Source of the DNA: Xestospongia bergquistia
Taxonomy: Eukaryota > Porifera > Demospongiae > Haplosclerida > Petrosiidae
NCBI GenBank assembly: GCA_963965975.1
Contig: OZ014412.1
Location: 11,670,849-11,734,848 of the forward strand
DNA length: 64,000 nt
Direction: 5' to 3'
Shown here one piece after another: positions 1 through 12,166 of this stretch. The notes beneath the pieces were generated by a model that ran no database searches, had not been told where the DNA came from, and saw nothing but the letters and a program-made list of their open reading frames with translations. Each line of letters opens with the position of its first letter. The first letter of the stretch is position 1. The position numbers and the translations under genes are program-made.

Positions 1-2674
1 AGTACAAGCTAAGGTATATAATTGTCTAATGTCTCCTTCAGTTAACTGATGGCATAGAGTAACACTGTCTGTGAGAATCTGAAATTAAATAATCAACTTA
101 AAACAATCATTTATTACCAAAATACTGGATTAGCATTTATAAGATCTATTTTAAATTATGTAGATAAGATTGAGAGTTACAATAAATGAAATAAATCCTT
201 ACTTCAGTTAATAAATGAGCTACAGGTGCCACTCCAGTTTTGACTTTTAAGAAATCTCTAAAGTTATGAAAAATCTCCTTTTTGACCTGAAATAATGATT
301 ATAGTTATCATTTATGTGCAATGAATTTTAAACTATTTACCCTATCATTTCCACGAGACATGCATTGAAGTGTTTCACAAGCACTTTTAAGTAATCTCTC
401 TTCCATTCCAGTTTCAATTTGGCAAAACTTTACTATGAAGGTCAACAGAGCTGAAAAGATACCTGTAGGACATGACATAGTCAAATGGATTTGTAGATTA
501 TTTTAATAACTAATATAACTGTCAACAATTGGTCATTTAAATGAATGTGGACTTATAAATAATAATCATATCTTTGATATAACACCAATTAAATAAATAT
601 TCCTGTACACAATTTATGACATTACATACAACAATCAATGTAATAACTAATAAATTTTGTACTTACCAGTAGAAAAGCCAATGTTTTGGTTACAAAATTT
701 CACCTCTGTATCATCAATTTGGCAGACAAACTTCATTTTTAATCTTTCAAGGAAATTTAATTCTTCCTTAAAAGGTTGATCTTTACTACTCATTGGTTCT
801 GCAAGGAAAACACAATTTGATTCATTATACATCACTAAATGTTATAGAACATACCTTCATCAGAACCTCTTATCATTCTTCGCAAATGGTTATACTCTGC
901 CTCAGATTCAGAAAAGGAAATGTACTTGTGCATATTATCATCATCAACTTCACCAACAACATAAGATTTCAGAGCCATTTCAAAAAGTATACGCTCTTTC
1001 TATTGACAAAGTATGTACAGTTAATTTAGTTTTAATATCACATGCAGTTATGTAATGGTTTGTATTATGAGAAGAAGCTCATTGTTTTCCTTATTTCAAC
1101 AAAATAACATACGACATATGAAAGATATACACTGTTAAATGGTCTACTAAATTCTGTGGCATAGTTACATAAAGTTTTCATGTTTGGATATGCTAGCAAA
1201 ATCATGTATACAACAAATATTGAGAACATTAGAGGAATGCATCGCTGAGACTGTTTTACTAATATGCAGGGTTTCCTTTACCATCAATAGCAGTGTATCT
1301 AATAATATTAAAAGTGGCTGAGGAATTTGTTTCAGAATCTGAGCTGTGCCTCTTGTTGCCAATCTCTGTCAGATCACTTAAAAAAACATTTTATTGAATT
1401 CTTTTAAAAAGCAGAAAATATATTAAAATTTTTTAACTGGGTGCCATTTCATTTGATTAACTACTACATCATCTACTGTCTAAGTCCACTTTGTTTATTC
1501 CCATTTTTTTCCACTAATATGTAATTACATTATCATTTATTAAGTATGCTTGGCAGTTCTATAATTGTTTATAATATGCTAACTAAAATGTTATGTCCAT
1601 CCACATGCAACAATTGAATGCTACAAATCATATACTTCACCTTATGAATATCAAAAAGTAATTTGGCACAACAAATATTTAGTTCTTCATGACCTTTATT
1701 CATTAAACCTTGAAGTATTTGAGCAAGGTTGTCACTTTCAGTAAAACAAGTGTATTCTTTCTCCACAAAACACTCCTGTAGCTCATTATGATCAGATATC
1801 CTTTAAAAGAACATCTTTCAATCATCACAGAATAAAATAGCCTAACATCAACGCACCACAATAGTAGGTGAGAGTGTAAGCCTGAGTTATCTTCATCAAA
1901 GTATTTGTAGAAGTTGTCCTTATTTTCTTTCCAAAAAATAAGGAATTTCTTAATAAAAAAGAAACTTCCATAATGAAAATGACATAGCAAAAGAAATAAA
2001 GAAGGAGCTAATTATAATCTTACTTTTGTGGCAATCTGACAAAGTTGACTAAAAAATAGATGTAGCAACTTCACAATTCTACAAGAAACACATCATCCTT
2101 ATAACTCAAAACAACAATTCACTCAACTTAAACATATTATGTTTAATTTAAAGATATACAACTGATTTGATACCTATAGGCTTCATATGTTTCAAGTGAT
2201 AAACTATATATGACTTTTAGTTATATGTAGCAATTTATATGGGAATGAACAAGAAAATCAAAGCTCTGCAAATGTGTATAGTTCATTATTAGGCACTATA
2301 CCTTATTTTCACTTCAATGATGGAATTATTACTGTCTTCGTCATGACAATCTGTAGTTATGAATAACATGGTATCGAGTGAAGTGTACTAACCACTACTA
2401 AGTACAACAAATTTGGTCTGTATTTAATATATTTGGAACAGTAGAACACTAAGTTTCATACAACCTGACATGCATGCATACATATTTATGTATGTCTGTA
2501 TGTTCATGTAGTTTTGATTTTTTTCTATGCAAGTTTATAAAGTAACATGTGAAAATAATTAACAAATGTACTGTAATAGCTGACATGCTTAACAAATGAA
2601 TTACTCTTCCAAAATTGCTTCCATGTTAGAGATCACTGATTACAGCTTTAACATTCTGTATGTGATTTAAATAG

Positions 2675-2722
<48 letters not shown>

Positions 2723-5700
2723 ATAATAATCATAACTTTTGTCAGTTCTTTAGTCTCAACATCACAAGAAAAGCACTAGCCTAGCTTCTATGTCTACTAT
2801 ACTTAAAACAAACCTTATCCTAATTTTTCCAATTAGGAATTTTCTTTATAATGTAGTTTGTTTACAATATAATATCTGGAGCCCTTACCTTGCAATGGAG
2901 GAAGGAACGTGTGTGTAACTGACATTTAATAGCCATATGTAGTAGTTGCATGTTCCTTCCTCCTTTGTGATGTTATGGGGACCGGATATTATATAATATA
3001 TTATGGTTCTGAAGTACACAGCCTGATGGTCATATCTCTGACACTTAATTATATTGCCCAGTATCAATCAGTACATTAGTCATGAAAGCATTGTGATGGC
3101 TTCTACATCTTATGGTGCAACCAACAAACTATTATATATTGGATAAATCAACCAATCAATTTTGCTAGTGATATGTAACTGAAAAACTACAAAGGATATA
3201 CACAATACATATATACAATTAACGTACCAATTTCAGTTTTTTCACCTAGCATTTTCACAAGATTTTCAAGTTTGAAATTATTTGGTTGTGTCTCCATGTC
3301 CCAACAATAGCCATATGTCACCCACGGCTCCAATGCTGCTAACATTTTGCTTAGATGTTTAATTTCAACAGTTGGTCCATGAACTTTCAAAGGCTTTAGT
3401 AAATAAAATATTTTGTTACTTTAGACATTAATATTAAAGAATATAAGGAACATATTAATCAATAAGTACACCACCACATATTTCACTTGTGTAATATATA
3501 CATACATAGTATATCATCTCTGTACTAATAGAGGCATGCAGAAAACCTAACTGTTAATGCCATTGAGAATATTTTAGGCTAAACATTGAGCTGACAATAA
3601 ACATTAGCAAAATCTTACTGACTTCTTTTTGTATCTGCTTTTTAACCAAATCAACAAACTCCACTACTTGCTCCCATTTTACATTGTCCAAGACTTTAGC
3701 ACTTCTACCTGGTTGCAGACATGCAGACTGAAGTGACAGTTCATTCCATTTCTGTAACAAAATAATAAATTGTTTATTTGAGAATGTAATCCTATTGGCA
3801 TAACAAAAGCAACCAAAATAAGGTGTATTAAATAAAACAACTTACATAACATTGTGTTAAAGCATGTATGTCAACACCTTTCTCTTGAAATATCTCATCA
3901 AAATATGCAGATACAACAAAGTCCAAATAAGCTGATCGAACTAATGGATGAACATCATCATTCTTTAGGATTGCCATGTCTTCATTAAAAGGGAGCCACT
4001 TCTCAACTTGTTTGATTGAGTTCTTATTTATACCCTATACAAATTAATGAACATATAGGAATACTTTAGGAAAAGCAGATATAAGCAAAAGATGATAATG
4101 ACAGCAAATCTGGTTGATTAACACAGTGCATCCATGACATTAATGATGGACACAAGCTAAATATCTTTAGTAAACACTATATAACAGTAAACATACCTTG
4201 CAAATACTGCTAAAAAGATTGACTTGTGCAAGAAAAAAGTTCTGCTCTTTTATGTACCTCGACTCCTCTTTGGAAGGAAAGACAGAACTGACTTTTTGTC
4301 CTTTGATTTTATGAGCATCTGGAGGTACTTCACTAAACACAACATCTCCATACCATAATAGGCTGGTGTGATAAAAAATAACAGCAATATTGCCCTAGTA
4401 TAAAGAAATATTTTTTCTTCTTTAATAGCTGAGATTCATACTGATAACAATAATACATTAAAAAACTTTTTATAACATCGGATACATAATATATATATAA
4501 TTATATATATATATATAATTAGTGTTTACTTGGTGTTGATTTTCAGTGAAAAAAGAATTACAAATTGCATCTATACACATAGGAAAACATGGAATCAGAT
4601 TTAATAGTATTTTATCATATACCTTGAAGACTTTTAACAGGATGACCACCAGTAAAGCATAGCATGCTTAACAAATCAAGAGCTGCTATATTCTATGAAA
4701 GATGTTATTCAGTAAAATTTATAAATTCCAATTGGGATATTATTACTATTACTTAGCCTTAGACATAAACTTACTAAATTCTCTTTAAGGCGATTAAGTG
4801 AACCATCTGATTCCAATTTTCTAACCACAATTTTTGCAATTTCACTACACAACAAAAATTACTTAATAATATAACTCTATATAGTTACAAGCAAATAAAG
4901 TAAAGGTAGGGATGGGTAATATCAAAGAATGAAAAAGATTATAAGGGTTGAAAATGGTATCATCTATACATAACAGCACAGGCACAGAATGCAACAATAT
5001 ATCACAGATATTATTTTAGTGATTTAGATAGTTGGTGTATATCCTTACTTGTTTGTGTCACTTATGCTATTATTTAGAAGTGACACAAGCAATTGCATAT
5101 CTACTGTCTTGATTGCATTCTTTGTATTGGACTGACATTATCCATTACTATATTTACTTCATTTTTAGAAAATATTTTTGTGTATCTGTTTGCTTAATTT
5201 TTTAAAATGCAAGTGTTGGGATAGTCAATAGCAAGAGATTTCGTGCTTAACGGTCATATAAAAATGTTCTTATAATTAGAGATTGTGATTAAGATATTAT
5301 TAATAATAAACTAAATAAATTAAATAAAGTGATGACAGGAAAGTAGTTTCCACCGTCAGTTCAGGAAATTCAATGCATATTGTAGCTAGGGTTACAATCA
5401 CTGATATATCAGCCTTACAATAATGCTTTTGGATTTTCCTTTAAGGTGAACATCAAAGCAGGAAATAGTCTATACTTACAGCTACAAGCAGGTGACTATG
5501 CTTCAGTTTAGCTCAAACGAACAGTACATCTGCGTCTTCTGTTAATATTAATTATTCATAAAAATGGCTTCCTAAGAGTAGTGAGTTATTTTTATTTATA
5601 AAACGCTCAAAACAAGACCTACAAAGGCTATCTGTATTATTTGAACATGTCACCTCTGTGAATATAGTCTCCTAACTGTTTATAGCTATTGAGTTACCAT

Positions 5701-7060
5701 GAACTTGGAAAGCAGATGCATAAGAGGCAGAAAGATGAACAAGTTCAGCATTTTCTGTCCAATTGTTGAAAGAAATATTGCAAAGAATTGAAAGATTGTG
5801 AGATATTCATTTGTTTTCTGCTAATACATTTCAATGGACAATTGGGGCCATCACTACATAGGTACTGCTATCACATGCTTGATAGCATATATACATGACT
5901 ACTATTCAAAGTGTTTGACCTTTCATCTTCAACTAATGAAGTTAGCACTTTTTCAATGCCAACATCACACCCAACCTATATAAAAGAAACGTATTATTTA
6001 ACACAAATATTCTCACATCATACGTTGTTACCTTTTCAAATAAAATGTGTAACACGTTATCTCCAGCTAAATACATGTGTGATCTATGACTCTGAACTTT
6101 AGTAAGACACAATAATACTTCAGACACCTTCTTCATTAGTTCCAGACTATTTGAGAGAGAAGTAAGTTCAAGTAAAATGTACTGAAAAAACACTTTGCTA
6201 TTCTTAAATTTGTAAGAATGCCTGTTACTTACTTTGTCTGTTCCAATGACATTAACTGGAGCAACAAATCAAGTACCTATAAAAATGTTGCATTGTTTAG
6301 TTAATTTAATAACACAACATATATGTTATTATAGCCATATGCTCATCAGCAAATACTATACAAAGTTTGATCTTTCAATGCATACAAACAATAAAGATGT
6401 TAGTATGTATAGCCTAAAACAAATACATTGCAGATAAAGGTTATATATCAGGCAATAAAGTATCTGTTTGCATATGTCAAACTGACAAACAAGGCACTAG
6501 CTACCTGAGTATTTCGCATCATTTTGACTTTGGTCTTTGGATCTAGAGAAGGTTGTCGTATCCATTTTGTTAAGTTGTTTAAAATTGTCATGAGTTCTTC
6601 TGTAGGCTTGTCCAGCTAATATATAGCAAGAGAAAGTAAATTCAACATAAATAATTAATCTATTAATAAATTTCATTCTATGCATGTTATTGATTATTAA
6701 TAAATAGAAAAAATGTGATCAATTTATTTTGACCTAAAAATATATAATATAACATATTATACAACAACTTACCATAGCCTTTGAAATTTCCATAAATTTT
6801 CTCAGAAATGTTTTGACACTCAACACATAATACATTGCATGTACATGTTTTGGTTTGACCTATAGTGTATATGATAATATCATCTCTACTATGTGCTCTG
6901 ATATCATTGTCATAGTAAAGTCTACATACATATGACAGTTGATGACATTTTAATTAACACTGGAATAGAATAATTAAAGGTTACTTACTTCATCAATTCT
7001 AAATAATTCCAACTTCTCATCAAATTCCTGATCACAAACAAGGCGTAGCTATAAAAACTT
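1..7060 (-). CDS. ITPR: IP3R copy A exon block: RIH/ARM helical repeats
   Basis: Exons read LRLVCDQEFDEKLELFRIDE (7.05 kb), then at 6.62-6.50 kb a stretch starting LDKPTEELMTILNNLTKWI, which aligns with the RYDR_ITPR (RIH) region near '..KPNRERQKLMREQNIL' of animal IP3R. Next come VLDLLLQLMSLEQT (6.28 kb), a helical exon at 6.19-5.95 kb, SEIAKIVVRKLESDGSLNRL (4.85 kb), FFLAQVNLFSSICK (4.2 kb), DDVHPLVRSAYLDFVV (3.96 kb), KWNELSLQSACLQPG (3.75 kb), PLKVHGPTVEIKHLSKMLAA (3.38 kb) and further exons to position 1. Exons at 1.0-0.65 kb and below 0.47 kb continue the helical solenoid. Nearly all of these recur in copy B with high identity. Confidence 0.72.
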
Positions 7061-10000
7061 TAGTATTTAATATTCAGTTTAATAGTTACATTATTTTATT
7101 AAGTTTTGTATCTAAGGGAACATATACTGTATGAATGAGGAACTATAGTGTTTATTATACCATTCATAAAAATTCCAAATCAACTACCCTGTTAATTAAA
7201 AAGGTTATCCAATTACCTTACAGCTAATATTAAATAATGCATATTTATAATTTTATCATTAATATACTGACATTAAACCATTTGCTTCCACTTTTTTTCT
7301 TTTCTGTTGAATCAGTGAGAAAAACACTGGAATCACCTTAAATAAGAATGGAAAGTGATATAATAGTACACCCTATGATCGAGCTAATATGTTGTTAAAA
7401 GTCTTGATGATAAACAATCATTATTCCAAAAAATTATTTTACCTTCAATTGCTAAGTACTTCTCATTTAAACAGTGCCGTAATCTTATATGATTTCCTTT
7501 CTTGATATTATCCACCTATAAAACATACTTATATATTATACAATAGAACATACAGTAACTTACTTCTTTAGGATTCCCTGATGTGATTTCAAAAGTTATA
7601 TCAGGCATATTGTGGATCTTCTCTAAGTCAATTAAAGTTAGCTACACACAGTTCAATATAAATAGTAATCAAATATGCTACATGATCATTACAATGTAGT
7701 TAAAGACCAACCTGAATATTTGAAGATTCTTCAGGTTTTACACAGACTAAATATTTCTCTGTGAGAATGTGTTTGATACAACATTTCTCATTGAATTTGA
7801 ATGGAGAGCCTATTGTTAAGTTCATCATGTAATCCAATATATTAATACATAAAATTTAACGATAGATAATACAACAATCTACTTCACATACCATCCATTG
7901 GGTGTGGTTGTGAATGTGAAATCTTTTCTAGTTGCCACCAACTGTCTCCTGATACAGGAGGTTGTCTCTGTATATCATGAAGAAGTCTTTTCTTTCTTGT
8001 TCCAACTAATTCTAAAGTGTATAATAAATCAGAGAAATTATAATTTGTATTCCACAATTATATATGTGACATGTCTGATGAAAAAAGTGGTCATGATCAA
8101 TGAAATTGCTCTTTACATACCTCCATTTAATTTATTATATTTAATAGCATTGCTTGAAGCAATGTAAGAATCAAGTTTCACATTATGCAACCGAACTATA
8201 GACCCTCCCTATAATAGAAGAATCTAATATAAAAACTGTATACATGCAATTAACTTTTATGCAAACAAACACGATTGTATGACACACAGCTTTATTATAG
8301 CATATTAATACTTAATGCAATATTCTAAATGGTTGCCTTGCATCTTTTGTGTATGAAAACATGGTCTGAGCAATGTCTTTGGATGTGTTATATTTAAGTA
8401 TAGACCATGGATTTACAGACTATTATAGCTAAAAAAATTCAAAGATACAATTTTTGGCAAATTGCATCAAGGAAATTTGGCAAATAAACTTTGCCTGGGT
8501 AGACTTGCACAAACTTATGGTTTACGCAAAACAATTTTATTATTTGTGTCCATTTGCTTAAGTGTTGAATGTAATAACAATAATGTTAAAGGTTAGTCCA
8601 ACCAACAACATACCCTAATTGCTTTGTGTGGTATTGGAGTGTGAGTACTTGTTTGTGGTTGAATAGTAAACACAGAATGTGTCACTGCCAATGTAAACTC
8701 ATATCTAAAAAAAATATTACAAGCTAGACATAAGAATTGAACAGTTAAGTTAAAAGTTAAAGTATTCTGAGCTCTTTTACATATTCAAACTTCTTTTTTC
8801 ATTCATTTCTTTCCAGCCCAATTACACAGTGGAACAGATTGCCAAATCAATGTAAAACTCTCATCTTCAATTCACATCAACTAATAAAGACATTTCTCTT
8901 TATAATACTCTCCTAATATGCAATGTAATTATACAATAGTGATACACACTACACCAATATTATGCAATTTATATATAAGTTTCCAATCTTAGTTATTGAA
9001 ATTGGAGGTGTAAAGAAATAAATTAAATCTGGCAGTAGTATGTCAATAAGAGTATATGTACATGTTATCAAGATGCATTTTAGTAGCTTGTAACATACTT
9101 AATTATGTGACATTACTTTTCAGTTAAAGTGTTATGAACACATAATATATGGTAATTCCCCTTTTGTTGCACTGACTTCAGAATAAGCTCGTCACCAGGA
9201 TAAATCTAAAATGTTAATGTATTATATGAGTAAAAGCAAATAAATCCTTAGCTACAATTTCTCCATTGTTTTTTCCAGAAGTAGAGGGCAGAATTTTAAA
9301 TAAGCAGGCATCATCATACTGTGTAAGAGTAGCCTGAAAAATGAAGGCAATAAGATAGTGATGAACACAAAAGTATTTATTTCAGCAGAACACATATATC
9401 ATCAAAAGCCAATAACATACTTGGTTGTTCTTGCTAACATCTGATGAAATAAATGGTAGATGGAGATACAAATTGGAAGCAACATGAAGTAACTACGAAT
9501 AAGAAAAATATCTTGGATGTCAACAAGTCAATAGTATAACCTTCATACCTTGATCTTTCTGCCGTAAACTAGTTTGCGGTGAAAATAGTGCTTTTCTTCT
9601 TCCTATAGTTAAAGATATGAATTAAAGATTACCTATATTTATTCTACTTATTATGTAAATATTACCTTTGGTATTGTTAGTGGAGAAGGACTGTAAATGT
9701 GAAGAATAACAATTTAATATTGCAAAATACTTAACTAACTTGTTTTCTGCATATTCTGGTAAAACTTGAAACAAAGCAACTACAAAAGTATAATTATTAT
9801 AATTATGGCAAACTCTACAACTTGTTTAAATTATTAAGTTTTGATATATTAATTACTCAGTTGTACATCATTTGACAACATTGCATATTTTCTATGAATA
9901 TTTTCAAAAAGAGCAGTTCAATATTTGTAGTGAAGAGTACTGAAAAGTCATAGTTTTCAATATTCTCCAACAAAGTAAGTGGAATATTTAAGTAACTTAC

Positions 10001-11866
10001 AATGAACAGAATTAGAATAAGGTAGTGGTTTAGACTGAATAGTAACATGTCCATAAGAATCAGAACTATTAACAAAAGAAGTGAAGACAATATATCATAA
10101 CAATTATTTCACATTTTAGTATATAGTATTGTACAGAACAATATTTATGAGGTGTTAACTTTCATGTTTTTGTGATTTCAGTACATATATACTGCAAAAG
10201 TTTTAATGCTACAATTTTTCTCATTTATTTGGTATCACTCATGACCTGAATCAATTGGTTTTAATATTGGACAGATTGTACAGGCTACAATAATAAAAGG
10301 AAAGATGGTAGATCCTCACAAGTGTGGCTCTCTTTACAGAACCTACCAACTGTTTAAAGACTAGTCATGCAAGACTAACTATCTAGGACATTGTCACAAT
10401 CTCCATTGACAATGTCCCTTGTGAAGAGATAATAACTGTCTTGAAAAAAAGAGCTGTGAGTTGATTTTCCCTTTATTATATTGAAATAGTGTTATAACTG
10501 TTGATCATAAAGCTATAATTAAGCAAGTATATATATTGATGTGATTTCTTTAGTATCTGCAAAAAGTTATTTCAAGAATTGAGTTTTTAGAAGCAAACTA
10601 TGAAAAGCCTTTCTCTCAAAAATTTCCTGGTAAATAATTGTCAAAGAGGACATTGTAAAATTAATAAGTCACAGATCAATATATGCTTGAATACATATTA
10701 CCCATACACATACATTCATACACTATAGTATGGCAAAGAAATGCATGCATTATACATTTAGATTTTTATTTTGTCAATCACTACAAGACAACTGTCTCTA
10801 GTTTGTTGTCATTTCATCATTGAAGAATGCATATAAATTTTGACAAATAATTATTAGAGGAAAGGTAAGACAAATCTGGTTTTGTCTTCATATTTACAGC
10901 TCTTTCAAAGTGACATTTTAAGGAAATTGAAATGGATCATAAGATGCACAAGTAGACTGTCCAAAGTGTGTAGAGAATGTATTAATTAATACACACTGAG
11001 CAACTTCCTGTATTATATGTGTGACAATGTTTACATTGTCATATGGATTGATGGTGGTTTATTTGCATGCTATCTCCTAAATATAGGTTAGGTATCTGTC
11101 TCAGGTTTGTTAGTGATTTAGACCACCAAGGGATTGTTTATACAGTAACCAAAGTGGAGCCACAGTTTCTATATAAATAAACAATCCTTGAGGTGGTCTA
11201 AATCACTAAGAATCCTGAAACAGGTATCTAACTAACTCAGACTACAAAGCATTTAACTCCCAGTAATTAATGCATTTTTATTCCATTTTTTGAACACTGC
11301 TTGTTATTGATGTCAGTATACTAGATATTGTTTCCATATGCGCTTGTCATGTTTTCAGTATATTAGCTTTGGTGTTTTGTTCTAGTAAATACAAACTCAA
11401 GAAAGAATAGAATGAACGATGAGTTTTAAAAAATTGCTGAATGTCTTCAAAAGGAAATAGTCAGTCCTTCACCTATTTTTGATGACATTGATGAAAAGTT
11501 GTGCCTCCAAGCACTTTACTGTATGAAGAAAGTGATTGCACTAGGCTGTCTAGTTAACAGTGATGGTGCTGAAGTAAGTAGTGAAATAGATGTAGATGAC
11601 CAAGAAAATGAAGCTCCAAAATGATGCAAGTCTAAGTGTACTCACATTGTTTCATCCACAGCATAGGATATTCCAGAAGTTTTTGCATTATCTTGCTTTG
11701 TTTCTGAGCCACAAGAAAAATTTGCAAAAGTTACTACTAAGCTGTGAATATCACAGTGTTTTACTTGTCCTGTTACACCATAGCACATTTTAGTTGCCAA
11801 AGAAAGCAAAGTACCAGCAAAAACTAAGAAAAACACTGACTGGGTTTTGACTATTCAGTCTCATCA

Positions 11867-11905
<39 letters not shown>

Positions 11906-12127
11906 TGAAGTATCTAAGTCTGTTGAAGAGTGCTCGATGTCGTTTTAGACAGAGCGGGTTAGAACAGAATTAAAGGACAAAAGAACAGAGCTCTCGCTGT
12001 GTTGCTGTTACTCCGAGTTTCACGCGTTATGCGATCGTCAGCTGTCTGACGATCGCATAACGCGTGAAACTCGGAGTAACAACAACACAGCGAGAGCTCT
12101 GTTCTTTCTTCCTTTAATTCTGTTCTG

Positions 12128-12166
<39 letters not shown>

